Assembly (NCBI RefSeq): GCF_000758705.1
Contig: NZ_CP009287.1
Span: 5,642,001 to 5,706,000 of the forward strand
Origin: Paenibacillus graminis
GTDB taxonomy: Bacteria > Bacillota > Bacilli > Paenibacillales > Paenibacillaceae
Length of the DNA: 64,000 nucleotides
Direction: 5' to 3'
Shown here: one piece after another, positions 32,262 to 42,507 of the stretch
How positions within the stretch are numbered: the stretch's first letter is position 1
Layout: every line of letters begins with the position of its first letter
Position numbers and translations under genes: made by a program
The notes under the pieces: generated by a model
What the model was told of the DNA's origin: nothing
Seen by the model: the letters and a program-made list of their open reading frames with translations, nothing else
Databases searched by the model: none

Positions 32262-33114
32262 ACGATACCACTTCAGCGGGATCAATATAAGTCTTGTCTT
32301 TCATAATTGCAAAAAATAGCAGCGGCACTGAAGCATTCTCCGGTTTCTCCAGCCAGCCTACAGCATCTCCGCTTTGTACCCAGTCATCCGCTGCCAGTTT
32401 CGTCCCGCTCAGATGCCCGTATTCAGCCGTTATATCCCCGGTATGGCGTACCGTGATCCGAATTCCGCCCTGCGTTTCTCTGGCAACGGACAGCACCCTC
32501 CCCGTATCTACACTTCTCACTGTAAGCGTACTGTTTGAATCTTCTGCAGGCATAATCTCCACACCATTCATTGTAGCAGCAAAAGGCCGGACAATGCTGC
32601 CTGCAAGCGGGGTGGTCAGGTCATGGGCGGCGGTTACCTTCTCTGCCGGCTGATCCTCACCGCCGAAGATCGGAATAAACGCCGGGGCTCCGCTGAAATG
32701 CTCCTCATACCAGACCTGCGCGGCGGCAAAATCCATATCCCTGCTGAGCGCATCGGTAATAAAAGCCTGCGTTTTGAGTGCCCAGGGCTGCTGGATAGTA
32801 AAGATTCCCCACACTGCACCAAAAACAACAATGCTCGCAATGGTTCTCCGCATAAAACCCGAAGCAAAACGCGGCTTGTCCCCTCCCCCTTCATCCACCC
32901 AGCCCCCGCGCCGCTGCTTCCATAGGGCCTCAGGGTCAGGCTCGCGGTCTGTGGAAAAACCATGGACTGTGCCCTCTCCCCATTCCTTGAACGTAGTTGG
33001 CTCGTCAGACCGTGCATACAGCGGCGGCACAGCTGTTTGCGGAGAATCGTCCAGCTCCAGCAGGCTGCGGATGCGTTCCTTGCGGCGGCCTTTAATACCT
33101 GATTTCTGTTCCAT
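32254..33114 (-). CDS. spoIVFA: Stage IV sporulation protein FA, M23-like
   Basis: 286 aa. A charged cytoplasmic N-terminus (1-95), one membrane segment (about 98-115) and a C-terminal LytM/M23-like domain (about 190-280, with YGHLSGTKLAADDWVQSGD). SpoIVFA holds SpoIVFB and BofA in the inhibitory complex controlling sigma-K activation and is itself cut by SpoIVB. The overlap with spoIVFB implies coupled translation. Confidence 0.9.
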   Translation of the reverse strand: MEQKSGIKGRRKERIRSLLELDDSPQTAVPPLYARSDEPTTFKEWGEGTVHGFSTDREPDPEALWKQRRGGWVDEGGGDKPRFASGFMRRTIASIVVFGAVWGIFTIQQPWALKTQAFITDALSRDMDFAAAQVWYEEHFSGAPAFIPIFGGEDQPAEKVTAAHDLTTPLAGSIVRPFAATMNGVEIMPAEDSNSTLTVRSVDTGRVLSVARETQGGIRITVRHTGDITAEYGHLSGTKLAADDWVQSGDAVGWLEKPENASVPLLFFAIMKDKTYIDPAEVVSFD

Positions 33115-33411
33115 ATTGATCCCTCCGGCGGGCTTGTTTTACTTTTATTTTATGAAAGACTCCAGCCGCTTTAGAACAAGCCCCGCAGGTACAAGGAATA
33201 GAAATAGAAACCAAAGATGTACAGTTCAGATACATTTTGTGAGGAACTTCCTATTTGAATCGTAACAAACTCAGGTGGAGCAGTGAACTTAAATTCCTCT
33301 TCCCGCTTTCTAGCACCTGACGCTCCTATCGGTGAATTTATTTAAATCAACGCCCTGCATGAATCCTGCGGCAACTCTAAGCAATTTGCCCCAACGTTCT
33401 GTTCCCCGCAG
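33115..33411. other. Gap upstream of spoIVFA, no gene seen
   Basis: About 300 bases without a supportable gene. It should hold the spoIVFA promoter, but I see no clear sigma-E or sigma-A pair. Confidence 0.5.
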
Positions 33412-33556
33412 ATGAAGTGGAATAAGGCACACTAATTCAGTTCATTTCGCCCTTGGTGGAGTAAAATAGACCAAATAAGTATCTTTTTCCACCTAAATTT
33501 CGCAATTGTTGATTTTCTGGAAAAATAAGTTCCCTTTTTCCAACTATCGCTTGTTC
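33412..33556. repeat. Dispersed intergenic element, locus 2
   Basis: Shares order, spacing and wording with the right part of 11762-11955: a plus-strand GAAGTGGAATAAGG...ACTAATTC unit, then AAGTATCTTTTTCCACCTAAATTTCG, then GATTTTCTGGAAAAATAAGTTCCC. The facing A-rich and T-rich units could pair. Confidence 0.7.
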
Positions 33557-33713
33557 ATCGGCTCCTGTGTCCGAATCATCTAACAAGATGAGCTTTTTTG
33601 CAAAATAGCGTCTTCTCTGTCCGCTTGATGCTGCCGATGGACCCGATTGCTCCTGCACCTCCGGCAACATTCAAGTAATCTACATTTTTTTGTATTGTAT
33701 AATTTCCTAATAT

Positions 33714-33763
33714 AAGCACAAAGATCCCGCCGCAGACGAATCTGCTGGCGGGATCTTTGTGCT
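33714..33763 (-). terminator. Terminator after minD
   Basis: A perfect 17-bp stem (33715-33731 with 33747-33763), with a further 5-bp stem in its loop, lies 35 nt past minD. The T-run on the minus strand is weak (TTATATT). Confidence 0.65.
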
Positions 33764-33798
33764 GAAGCTTGCAATGCTGGCCGGAACTTTGAGTCCGT

Positions 33799-34593
33799 TC
33801 AACCCATACCGAAAAACTTCTTCAACTTCTTGAAGGCCCCCGGTTTCTTGTCCAGCTGCATGAGTGGTACCGCATCCCCCAGTATCCGCCGGGCGATATT
33901 ACGGTAAGCGATTGCCGCTGCGGAATCGGGATTCATGACGGTAGGCTCCCCGCTGTTCGCTGCCTTGATCACCAGTTCGTCATCGGGGACAATACCAATC
34001 AAATCAATATTCAGCACCTGCAGGATATCTTCAATATCCAGCATATCCCCTGATTTGATAAGTCCAGGCCGAATCCGGTTAACAACCAGTTTAGGCGATT
34101 CTACGTGCGACTGCTCCAAAAGGCCGATAATCCGGTCCGCATCCCGCACGGCAGCATGCTCCGGCGTAGTCACCACAATCGCCTTGTCTGCTCCGGCAAT
34201 GGCATTGCGGAAGCCATGCTCAATCCCGGCCGGACAATCGATCAGGATGTATTCATATTCCTTTTTGAGTTCAAGAATGATATCCTTCACCTGCTCCGGT
34301 GTAACGGAGGTCTTGTCTTTGGTCTGGGCCGCAGGGAGCATGTACAGCTCATCAAAACGCTTGTCCTTGACCAGCGCCTGATTCAGACGGCAGCGTCCTT
34401 CCGCAACATCGACCAGATCATAAATGATGCGGTTCTCCAGCCCCATGACCACATCCAGATTCCGCAGTCCAATGTCGGTATCGACCAGACATACTTTTTT
34501 GCCCTGCAATGCAAGCGCGGTGCCAATATTGGCCGTTGTGGTTGTTTTGCCCACTCCGCCTTTGCCCGAGGTTACGACAATCGCTTCTCCCAT
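33799..34593 (-). CDS. minD: Septum site-determining ATPase MinD
   Basis: 264 aa. Deviant Walker A GKGGVGKTT near the N-terminus, switch regions DTDIGLRNLD and DCPAGIEHGF, and a C-terminal amphipathic membrane-targeting helix (FKKLKKFFG). Recruits MinC to the membrane to block polar division. 5 nt downstream of minC. Confidence 0.98.
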   Translation of the reverse strand: MGEAIVVTSGKGGVGKTTTTANIGTALALQGKKVCLVDTDIGLRNLDVVMGLENRIIYDLVDVAEGRCRLNQALVKDKRFDELYMLPAAQTKDKTSVTPEQVKDIILELKKEYEYILIDCPAGIEHGFRNAIAGADKAIVVTTPEHAAVRDADRIIGLLEQSHVESPKLVVNRIRPGLIKSGDMLDIEDILQVLNIDLIGIVPDDELVIKAANSGEPTVMNPDSAAAIAYRNIARRILGDAVPLMQLDKKPGAFKKLKKFFGMG

Positions 34594-34598
34594 GGAGG

Positions 34599-35258
34599 CT
34601 ACACCCCTTTAAAAACATTTAAACCCTGACGTAATTTGACTATATTATGAATTTTGTCGATTTGCATAGCACCGCTCGATAGATAGGCAAATTCCATGCT
34701 GCTTTCCCGGGTTTCCCATTCATCCGGTGGGCGGCTGATAACGTCAGCAATCCGCAATTGTGTAGGCGACAGCAAGGATGCGGCAATAATGGATTCCTGA
34801 TTGCCGCCGACCCCGGCATGAGCCATGCCACGCAGTGCTCCAAGAATATAAATATCACCCGTGCAGGTAACCGACCCTCCGGGATTCACATCACCCAGGA
34901 ACAACAGATTCCCTTCATGGTGCAGGACCTGTCCGGAACGAATCATTCCGCTGACCATAAACAGGGCATCAGTGTCCTTGCCGCCTGGTTCTTCCAAGGC
35001 TTCTATGGAACGGATCAGCAGATTCCCCTGGCTCTTCAGAATGTCCAGCACAGCTTCTTTCTCTTCTTCGGACACAGACCGGCTGCCCAGTTTAATGTCC
35101 ACATGCACAATCGGTCCGGTCAATATATTCTGATGGCTGTGCTCCAGCTTATAGCGAAGCTCGCTTAAGAGATCTTCAAAGGGGCACTTGTCGTCTAGCA
35201 GGAATACCAGGCCATCCTTGATGCCCTTTATCCTTACATGCTTGGATTGTACTGTCAT
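34599..35258 (-). CDS. minC: Septum site-determining protein MinC
   Basis: 219 aa. N-terminal FtsZ-inhibiting domain (1-100) and C-terminal beta-helix domain with the conserved GNLLFLGDVNPGG and GDIYILGALRGMAHAG. Inhibits FtsZ assembly with MinD. Part of the radC-mreBCD-minCD series. Confidence 0.97.
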   Translation of the reverse strand: MTVQSKHVRIKGIKDGLVFLLDDKCPFEDLLSELRYKLEHSHQNILTGPIVHVDIKLGSRSVSEEEKEAVLDILKSQGNLLIRSIEALEEPGGKDTDALFMVSGMIRSGQVLHHEGNLLFLGDVNPGGSVTCTGDIYILGALRGMAHAGVGGNQESIIAASLLSPTQLRIADVISRPPDEWETRESSMEFAYLSSGAMQIDKIHNIVKLRQGLNVFKGV

Positions 35259-35339
35259 TTGCCTGTCCCCCCATTCTCATTCATTCGTGCCGGGCCAGGC
35301 AAATTCCTTCTTTCCCATGTAAGAAAATGCAGTCCGGCT

Positions 35340-35870
35340 TTATGCAGCCTCTTCCTTGTGTGTCTCTTTCTTCAGCCGTTCAATCTGCTTGCGGAGAGGC
35401 ACGTAGAGGAGCAGGGCAGCAGCAAAATGAAATAACATGGTAGGCAGCATGTGATGCAGCAATGCCCAGTTATAAGGAACCTGGCTTAAATTAAATACGC
35501 TATAAATGGCAAAAAGCACACTGTCTTCAAGCAGACTGCCCAGCAGGACTACCGTCATCATCAGCGGCAGCGGCGCACGCGGCAGCTGGAATATTAAGCC
35601 GATCAAATAAGCTGACACTCCCATTGCGAAGGAATGGGCACCGAGAATCCGGCCATAAAATACGACATCATGCAGCATCCCAAAGCTCAAGCCCAAGATC
35701 AGAGCTGTATGGCGGTGATGATATACCGTTACAAACAGAATCACAATAAATACAAGATTCGGAATAATCCGCATTTCCCAGGCATTCGGGAGCAGCCAGG
35801 GCATAATCGTGCCTTCCAGCATAAACAAGACAATTAACAATAGAATTAGGACGGATCTGCGCATCTTCAC
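35340..35870 (-). CDS. mreD: Rod shape-determining protein MreD
   Basis: 176 aa, five to six membrane segments. Starts with the GTG at 35870 (MKMRRSVLILLL), which overlaps the mreC stop; AGGAGCG lies upstream. Part of the elongasome linking MreB to peptidoglycan synthesis; identified mainly by position and hydropathy. Confidence 0.88.
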   Translation of the reverse strand: MKMRRSVLILLLIVLFMLEGTIMPWLLPNAWEMRIIPNLVFIVILFVTVYHHRHTALILGLSFGMLHDVVFYGRILGAHSFAMGVSAYLIGLIFQLPRAPLPLMMTVVLLGSLLEDSVLFAIYSVFNLSQVPYNWALLHHMLPTMLFHFAAALLLYVPLRKQIERLKKETHKEEAA

Positions 35871-36748
35871 TATTCGGCACGCTCCTGCGTAAAGACAACA
35901 AACAGTTCCTTCCAATCCTGAAATCCCGCCGCAGGTTTGATGATTGCCGTTGAGGTCAACCCGTATTCCCCCACCTTAATACTTTCGACTGTTCCGATGA
36001 TCATCCCGCGCGGGTAGACTCCCCCAATACCCGAGGATATAATCTTATCCTTCACGGCTATCGGATCTCCTACCGGTATTTTGTTCATCATCAGCATGCC
36101 GGATTGCTGGTCATAGGATTCAATCATTCCGAAGGTCTTCCCTTCCTTGTTGAAGACGGTCGCTGCAATCGGCGGCTGGGAGTTCGGATCATTTACATCC
36201 ATCATGGTCATCAGCTTCACGGTAGAGGTGAAGTTGCTTACCTGGCTGATTACCCCAACCAATCCCTCTACGGAGGTCACGGACATATTCAGTTTAATTC
36301 CGTCCTTGGCTCCAAGGTCAATAACCAGTGTGTTGTTGCTCGGCTCGGTCGTCAAGCTGACGACGTTTGCAATCCGGTAGTCATAATTGTACAAATTCTT
36401 CTGGGCATTCGTAAACTTAAGATCGATTTGATATTGATCGTATTGTGCCTTGATGAAATTATACTGAGTCTTTTCGCGCGCATACTGGGCCGCGAGGATT
36501 TTGAGCCGCTCATTCTCTTCAGCCATCTCATGCAGATTACCGATATCTTGGAACAAGCCCGCTACATATCCAGCGGGCTTGTAGAACAGGTTCTGCACGA
36601 AACCGGTCGTATCTCTCAGGAAATTCTCCGGCCAGGACAAGGATTTTCTGGTCCCCAGGCTGAAACCCATGACAACAATAAACATGACCAAGGCAATGAG
36701 TAATATGAACAAACGTTTATTATTAAATAGCTTAAACAGTTTCAACAC
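35870..36748 (-). CDS. mreC: Rod shape-determining protein MreC
   Basis: 292 aa. N-terminal membrane segment (about 12-30), coiled coil (about 65-110) and the MreC beta-domain with VVSLTTEPSNNTLVIDLG and SSGIGGVYPRGMIIG. Extracellular scaffold of the elongasome. Confidence 0.95.
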   Translation of the reverse strand: MLKLFKLFNNKRLFILLIALVMFIVVMGFSLGTRKSLSWPENFLRDTTGFVQNLFYKPAGYVAGLFQDIGNLHEMAEENERLKILAAQYAREKTQYNFIKAQYDQYQIDLKFTNAQKNLYNYDYRIANVVSLTTEPSNNTLVIDLGAKDGIKLNMSVTSVEGLVGVISQVSNFTSTVKLMTMMDVNDPNSQPPIAATVFNKEGKTFGMIESYDQQSGMLMMNKIPVGDPIAVKDKIISSGIGGVYPRGMIIGTVESIKVGEYGLTSTAIIKPAAGFQDWKELFVVFTQERAE

Positions 36749-36806
36749 CCTCTAACAAACGTATTTCTCCCATATCAGGGGTTGACGTTCACAGACAAGC
36801 CAGGTT

Positions 36807-37841
36807 CTAACGCTTGGAGCGGAGACTGGAGCCGGTGCGGCTTTTGAAGAGATGAATATTCTCCAGCGCTTTCCCTGTTCCAATGGCAACACAATCCAGC
36901 GGATTCTCAGCGACGATCACAGGCATCCCGGTCTCGCGGGCCAGCAGCTTATCCAAATTGCGCAGAAGGGCGCCGCCGCCGGTAAGAACAATTCCCCGGT
37001 CCATAATGTCGGCTGCCAGCTCCGGAGGGCATTTCTCCAGCGTGACCTTCACAGCTTCCACAATGGCATTAACAGTATCTGATAACGCTTCACAAATCTC
37101 ATCTGAGGTAATAGTCAGGGTCTTTGGCAATCCGGTTACAAGATCACGTCCACGAATCTCCATCGTTTCTGTCTTCTCCAGCGGCAGGGCAGAACCCACA
37201 TCCATTTTGAGCTGCTCCGAGGTACGCTCCCCGATCATGAGATTATATTGGCGTTTGATATATTGAATGATGGACTCATCTGCTTCGTCCCCGGCAACCC
37301 GCACCGAACGGCTGGTTACGATACCGCCAAGGGAAATAACAGCTACTTCGGTCGTACCGCCGCCGATATCAACGACCATACTGCCGGTCGGTTCCCATAC
37401 CGGCAGGTCTGCACCAATGGCAGCCGCAAAAGGCTCCTCGATAATATAAGCCTCACGTGCGCCGGCCTGCTTGGTAGCGTCCTCCACAGCACGCTGTTCC
37501 ACAGCAGTGATGCCGGATGGCACACACACCATCACATTCGGATGACGCTGGAACATCGAACGCTGCTTCTGCGCCTGACGGATGAAATATTTAATCATAG
37601 TTGCCGTCGTATCGAAATCAGCAATAACTCCGTCCTTCATTGGACGAATGGCACGGATATTTCCCGGCGTACGGCCGATCATTTTTTTGGCAGATTCGCC
37701 TACCGCTTCAATCGTCTTGGTATCTGTATTAATGGCCACAACGGAAGGTTCTCTGACAACAATCCCCTTGCCGCGTACATAGACGAGCGTATTCGCTGTC
37801 CCCAGGTCAATTCCTAAATCTTTCGTAAAACCACCTAACAT
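36807..37841 (-). CDS. mreB: Actin-like cell shape protein MreB
   Basis: 344 aa. Actin-fold ATPase motifs [25 protein letters not shown] and [13 protein letters not shown]. Polymerises along the membrane to guide lateral wall synthesis. Precedes mreC by 58 nt and follows radC by 40 nt. Confidence 0.98.
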   Translation of the reverse strand: MLGGFTKDLGIDLGTANTLVYVRGKGIVVREPSVVAINTDTKTIEAVGESAKKMIGRTPGNIRAIRPMKDGVIADFDTTATMIKYFIRQAQKQRSMFQRHPNVMVCVPSGITAVEQRAVEDATKQAGAREAYIIEEPFAAAIGADLPVWEPTGSMVVDIGGGTTEVAVISLGGIVTSRSVRVAGDEADESIIQYIKRQYNLMIGERTSEQLKMDVGSALPLEKTETMEIRGRDLVTGLPKTLTITSDEICEALSDTVNAIVEAVKVTLEKCPPELAADIMDRGIVLTGGGALLRNLDKLLARETGMPVIVAENPLDCVAIGTGKALENIHLFKSRTGSSLRSKR

Positions 37842-37881
37842 GCTTGTATTCTCCTTTTCCTTGTATATCTAGCCAATTGTA

Positions 37882-38571
37882 TTACATAAATCCTTTTTCC
37901 TTCAAACTTATAAATCTGCTGTCTCCAATGATCAGGTGATCCAGCACATCGATTCCGACAATCTCCCCGGCCTGAAGCAGTCTTGAGGTTAAAGAGATGT
38001 CTTCCGGACTGGGCGTAGGATCACCGCTCGGATGATTATGTGCGCATATGATAGCTGCGCTGCTGCATTTCATAGCGGCCCTGAACACCTCGCGGGGATG
38101 CACGATGGAGGCGTTAAGGCTGCCCATGGATAATGTCTCCTGCGCAATAACATGATTCTTCGTATTCAGAAAAAGGCAGACAAAATGCTCTTTCTGCAAG
38201 TAACGCAGCTGCTCGGTCAATATCTCCGCCGCATCCTGTGGACTGCGGATGATGACCGGCTCGGTCAGCCGGGAGTTTGCCATTCGTCTTCCCAGCTCAA
38301 TGCCAGCTTTGAGTTGCACGGCCTTGGCAGGGCCGATGCCTTTGATATTCGTCAGTTCTTCAATGCTTAGGTCCGCCAGCCCGCGAAGACTGCCTGCCAC
38401 CCCCAGCATCCGCTGGGCAATATGAATAGCCGATTCCGCCCGCGTACCTGTACGCAGCAGAATGGCCAGCAGCTCCGCTTGGCTTAATGATTCCGCCCCA
38501 TAATGCATCATGCGCTCTCGTGGTCGTTCTTCATGGGGGAGGTCCCGCAGCATAAATGATTGCGACTCCAT
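37882..38571 (-). CDS. radC: RadC-family JAB/MPN domain protein
   Basis: 229 aa. N-terminal helix-hairpin-helix region (NIKGIGPAKAVQLKAG, about 70-90) and C-terminal JAB domain with the metal motif HNHPSGDPTPSPED. The old link to DNA repair is doubtful for the family. Neighbour of maf and mreB as in Bacillus. Confidence 0.94.
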   Translation of the reverse strand: MESQSFMLRDLPHEERPRERMMHYGAESLSQAELLAILLRTGTRAESAIHIAQRMLGVAGSLRGLADLSIEELTNIKGIGPAKAVQLKAGIELGRRMANSRLTEPVIIRSPQDAAEILTEQLRYLQKEHFVCLFLNTKNHVIAQETLSMGSLNASIVHPREVFRAAMKCSSAAIICAHNHPSGDPTPSPEDISLTSRLLQAGEIVGIDVLDHLIIGDSRFISLKEKGFM

Positions 38572-38586
38572 CCCTATCCCTCTTTC

Positions 38587-39201
38587 CTAATAGATCCCCT
38601 GCCGGCCCAGCACCGAGATGCCAAAACCCGACAGCATCTCCCCAAGCAGCGACAACGGCAATCCGACCACGTTGAAATAACACCCCTCAATCCGTTCCAC
38701 CAGGGTGGCGCCCAGCCCTTGAATCGCATAGGAACCCGCCTTGTCGGCAGGCTCTCCGGTCGCTATGTAAGCGGAGATTTCATCCATGCTCATCGCTCTC
38801 ATGGTTACAGAGGTTACCCGGTGCTCCACCACGGTCTTCCCTTCCGGCAGTCCAATGCAGGCTACTCCGGTGTATACCTGGTGTGTCCGGCCCTGCAGCA
38901 GCTGCAGCATGTCTCTGCTGTCCTGCGTGTCCGCCGGCTTGCCGAGCACTTGGTTTCCCAGCACCACAATCGTATCGCTGCCGACAATAACGGCAGCACG
39001 TTCTCCGGCAGAAGGCCGCACAGCCTCCGCTTTGCGGAGCGCAAGGCTGCGAACAATTTCTGCGGGCGTTAAGCCTGGCGGCGTGCTCTCGTCAGCATCG
39101 CTTGAGATGACTTCGAAGGGCAAGCCCAGAAGAGATAACAGCTCCCGGCGGCGCGGTGAACCCGAAGCAAGAATAATCATTCGTGAGTTGTCATGCTCCA
39201 C
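38587..39201 (-). CDS. maf: Maf family nucleotide pyrophosphatase
   Basis: 204 aa. LASGSPRRRELL near the N-terminus and catalytic-site VIVGSDTIV and DTQDSRDMLQLL match Maf, which hydrolyses non-canonical or modified nucleoside triphosphates (dTTP/UTP-type) and has been tied to septum inhibition. The start is either ATG 39201 or a Met eight codons in. Confidence 0.93.
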   Translation of the reverse strand: MEHDNSRMIILASGSPRRRELLSLLGLPFEVISSDADESTPPGLTPAEIVRSLALRKAEAVRPSAGERAAVIVGSDTIVVLGNQVLGKPADTQDSRDMLQLLQGRTHQVYTGVACIGLPEGKTVVEHRVTSVTMRAMSMDEISAYIATGEPADKAGSYAIQGLGATLVERIEGCYFNVVGLPLSLLGEMLSGFGISVLGRQGIY

Positions 39202-39235
39202 TGTATACTCGTCCCTTCTCAGTAAACATCGAAAG

Positions 39236-39481
39236 CTACAGTCTCCGGTAGAGCCAAAGGGCTGTTATGATACCGGCAAGACTGAGCAAGCACAGTTTCA
39301 AATGAATAGTGATGTCATAGGTTATGATGTCCAAATCGGCTTGCGGCGACCATTTGAGTACAGTCGAGGCTGTAAGAAAAGACAGACCTTTTACAGGTTC
39401 CAGCAGTTTGGCGATCCACGCCCCGGCCAGCCAGCCCAGAATAAGAAATAACAGCAGTATTCCCACATTTTTCTTCTTCAT
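39236..39481 (-). CDS. DUF4321 small membrane protein
   Basis: 81 aa with two membrane segments (about 8-25 and 60-78) and the family pattern ILGWLAGAWIAKLLEPV...FLTAS. Its function is unknown; it commonly sits beside maf. GAGGG lies before the ATG. Confidence 0.8.
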   Translation of the reverse strand: MKKKNVGILLLFLILGWLAGAWIAKLLEPVKGLSFLTASTVLKWSPQADLDIITYDITIHLKLCLLSLAGIITALWLYRRL

Positions 39482-39689
39482 CTAAGTCTTCCCTCGCCAT
39501 TTTTTGACACCCTAATTATTATACGGTGAAACGGGGTTCAACACAAACGCAAAATCAGGTACGGAAATGATTACCACTCTCCGGCAAGTATAGACTGATG
39601 TAAAGCCAGCCGGCTGCAATGGCAGACCCCTTACACTATCTGAGCCCGGAGGCATTGGAAACAGATTTTTTATGAATATTTTACCTTTC

Positions 39690-39742
39690 AAAAATAACAG
39701 CAATCCCCTGCCCGGCAGACAGCCAAAACAGGGGATTGCTGT
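39690..39742 (-). terminator. Terminator after the SPOR-domain gene
   Basis: A 14-bp stem (39697-39710 with 39729-39742) followed by TTATTTTTG on the minus strand. The rest of 39482-39687 shows no gene. Confidence 0.85.
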
Positions 39743-39767
39743 GTCTAGTATTTATGAATGGAGACGT

Positions 39768-41063
39768 TCAGGACAAGGCGGAGAGCAGGCCTTTCTGAGT
39801 GGTGAGAAAACTCATCATCGCCTCCTGCACCTCCCACAGCAAAGCCTGAGCCTGGTTCTTATTATACTCATTCAATGCGGAAATCCCCCGGCTCATTGAT
39901 TTCTCCAAACTGGCACAGAGCTTCTGCGCTGCAGCCGGCAATCCCGGCTCCATTGCTTTGACTGCTTCGTTCCACTGCATGTGCAGATTACTGACCTCAG
40001 TAGTGTCCACCGCTTCACCCGGTCCGCTTAATTCGGACGCAGACAGCCTGCTTAGCTCGCCGAGCAGCTTCCCGCTGGCGGCGAAGTAGCTGTCTATGGT
40101 CTCAGCCGAGCCTGCAAAGGCGGCCTGCTCCGCAGCAGGGAGCGAGACCTCCCTGACGTACAGCTCGATTCCCTGGTTCTTGAGGCCGCTGCTGAGCAGC
40201 TTGGCCTGTTCGCGGTCAGGCGACATACCGGCGTACACCCGGTTGCCATCCGCCGGATCAAGTCCGGCGGCCAGTCCGGCGGCCAGCAGTTCCTGCCTGG
40301 CCTGCTCCGCTCCCGCAGGAGAGCTGAACACACCGTACTGCAGCAGGTAATAGGTCTGTGCTGCAACCTTCACCGGAATACGGTTCATCCCCGCATTCCC
40401 GCCTGCGTCCGGCGGCAGGACAGCGCCAGTGTCCGTCACGCTCTGTACGGCTGGCGAGGTCACACTTGGAGTATTATTGCCTCCCGCGAGGCTTCCACCG
40501 CCAATCAATGACAGCGCCGCATATCCAAGCAGGATACCGGTCCCGAGAGCTCCGGCGATGGAAAGTGCGAGCTTCCACCAATGGGAAGGACGCCGGGCAT
40601 GGTAGGAGCCGCCATAACTGCCCCCACGAAGCGGGTTATCTTCATATTGCCCGTATTCAGCGGACCACTCCGGACCATGGCTGCGTTTTTCCGGCCAATC
40701 TTTATAGTCCTCAGCCGGAGCATGAGGGTAACGCGGGGGCTGGTCCCATAGATCAGGCGGATGATCAGAGTGAAAGAAAAATTGCCTTGTATCCTCGCGT
40801 GTACTGATCTTGTCCTCCTGATCCTCCAGGTATAGCAAAGCTGAATCATACTCCTCCGGTTCCTTAGAAACCTCTTTGCGCTGGCTCTCTATGCCGGTGT
40901 CCGCCGGGCAGCGCTGCTGAAGCAGCTCCACTTCCCGCCGCTGCCCTGCTTCCGCGTAGTCCCTGGCAGTGCCCAGCCCAGACCCCGGCCTGCGGTTGAG
41001 CGGCTCAGTTCTTGTATTCCCGGTATCCGTGTCAAACTTGAACGTCATTCTTCCGTTACTCAA
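39768..41063 (-). CDS. SPOR domain-containing membrane protein
   Basis: About 431 aa. A long acidic, low-complexity cytoplasmic region (1-160), one membrane segment (about 163-190), then a SPOR domain (about 235-310, YYLLQYGVFSSPAGAEQARQ) and a helical C-terminus. SPOR domains bind denuded glycan at septa, so a role in division or sporulation septum work is inferred. I prefer the TTG at 41063 (MSNGRMTFKFD) with GAGGG upstream; the ATG at 41048 and a GTG at 41072 are alternatives. Confidence 0.82.
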   Translation of the reverse strand: MSNGRMTFKFDTDTGNTRTEPLNRRPGSGLGTARDYAEAGQRREVELLQQRCPADTGIESQRKEVSKEPEEYDSALLYLEDQEDKISTREDTRQFFFHSDHPPDLWDQPPRYPHAPAEDYKDWPEKRSHGPEWSAEYGQYEDNPLRGGSYGGSYHARRPSHWWKLALSIAGALGTGILLGYAALSLIGGGSLAGGNNTPSVTSPAVQSVTDTGAVLPPDAGGNAGMNRIPVKVAAQTYYLLQYGVFSSPAGAEQARQELLAAGLAAGLDPADGNRVYAGMSPDREQAKLLSSGLKNQGIELYVREVSLPAAEQAAFAGSAETIDSYFAASGKLLGELSRLSASELSGPGEAVDTTEVSNLHMQWNEAVKAMEPGLPAAAQKLCASLEKSMSRGISALNEYNKNQAQALLWEVQEAMMSFLTTQKGLLSALS

Positions 41064-41140
41064 CGCCCTCACACCTCACTGTCGTCTATTCTATAAGCAA
41101 TATATGATAGACGAGAGAAAGATATGCTATTTTAATATAA

Positions 41141-42316
41141 TTACACGAGACTAAGCACTTTGGCCTTCACGTTCTTCACCTCATAATGGTTAAGCAGCGT
41201 ACGGTACGCACGGTCAGATATGAGGGAGACAAGCTCCGGGGTCTGCAGCAGCATGACTGTCTGCTCAGCGATACCCCTGGCGGTTCCGGCCAGCAGTATA
41301 TCCCTGCCGTTCTCGCAGATTAATGCATCTGCGCCCCGCGGGCTGGTTACGACCGGAGTCCGGAGCGCCCACGCTTCCAGAATCTTCTTCTGGCCTCCGC
41401 AGCCTTCATCCAGACAAGCAATCACCGCCTTTGCCCGGCGTATGTATTCCCCGGCAAGGCTGGTATCCTCAATAATCTTCACGGAGGAGTCCGTCTTGAA
41501 GAGGGCCTGGATTGCAGAATCTACAGAACTGCCCACAATGTAGCATTGAACATCTGGGACCTCGGCCCGGATCAGCGGGTAAACCTTCTTATGGAATAAT
41601 AAGGCTGCATTCCGGCCCTGTACGTTATGCATATCCCAGTGAAGCATGATTCCGTTCTCTTTGCAGACCGGCTCGTCATGCTGATATTCCTGCAGATCCA
41701 CATAAGGCGGAACGACATGCACCTTACCGGCATCGGCAAAGGACAGCGCCTTAAATGACAGGGCATCCTGCTCGTTAGCCGTCAGCAGCAAGCCGGTCTT
41801 ATTCATCAGCTTCCGCTCATCCCGCCGGGCCTTAGCCTCATTTAGTTTGTGGTAGGGATACCTGATCTTGCGCCGGACAGTCCCACCCTTCTCCACCGCC
41901 CTGCTCCAGGTCCGTTGGGCATCCGTAATAATGACCGCTTCAGGAAGCAGGGAAGAGATCATGTCAATACAATTGTTGAGAAATCTGCGGGAAATGAATA
42001 CATGACTGTAGGTATGCCGGCTGCAGAGCTGCCTGATCTCAGTCCGCAGATCTTTACTGATGTCTTCAAAGGCAGCTATGGAGCGCAGCTTGTCCAGCGG
42101 CCTCAGCAGTGCAGTGCGGGGAGCCACTGCCTGTTCTACCCGGTGGACGGTAAGCGCGCAACCGGAATCCGCAACCCGTTCCCGCCCGCACTCACAACAC
42201 TCAATAAGGTCGATATCAAATTTCTCCAATAGGATTTCAAGAAAACTTTCTGTCCGATGTTCTTCTTCCTTACTGCATTCTTTCCGGACTGAAAGGAACA
42301 GCATTCTTTCTCTCAT
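41141..42316 (-). CDS. Glycosyltransferase-like protein, diverged paralog
   Basis: 391 aa starting at ATG 42316 (AGGAGA upstream). GT-B type; clearly paralogous to the next gene upstream (42508-43689) along its length, for example ILEAWALRTPVVTSPRGADAL in both with few changes. It has lost the front motif (GGKLRT in the partner is replaced) and the donor-site GSGTRLK is GCGGQKK, so activity is uncertain. Likely a wall or spore polysaccharide gene by family; substrate unknown. Confidence 0.8.
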   Translation of the reverse strand: MRERMLFLSVRKECSKEEEHRTESFLEILLEKFDIDLIECCECGRERVADSGCALTVHRVEQAVAPRTALLRPLDKLRSIAAFEDISKDLRTEIRQLCSRHTYSHVFISRRFLNNCIDMISSLLPEAVIITDAQRTWSRAVEKGGTVRRKIRYPYHKLNEAKARRDERKLMNKTGLLLTANEQDALSFKALSFADAGKVHVVPPYVDLQEYQHDEPVCKENGIMLHWDMHNVQGRNAALLFHKKVYPLIRAEVPDVQCYIVGSSVDSAIQALFKTDSSVKIIEDTSLAGEYIRRAKAVIACLDEGCGGQKKILEAWALRTPVVTSPRGADALICENGRDILLAGTARGIAEQTVMLLQTPELVSLISDRAYRTLLNHYEVKNVKAKVLSLV

Positions 42317-42375
42317 GGCTCTGTCTCCTTGGTTATCTATGAAAAATTCAAACGGGGTGTGCAGACATATGCGCA

Positions 42376-42411
42376 CAAAAAAAGCAAACGGATCACATTC
42401 CGCCGCTTTTT
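42376..42411 (-). terminator. Terminator between the two paralogous glycosyltransferases
   Basis: An imperfect hairpin AAAGCGGCGGA...TCCGTTTGCTTT ends in a T-run on the minus strand. Confidence 0.65.
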
Positions 42412-42507
42412 ATGAACCTTTAGATGTAGATCAATAGTACCGCATTTCTATCCAAAAGATTGTCGATTTATGGGATAAAAAAATCTTTTTTTGAAATACG
42501 CAACAAT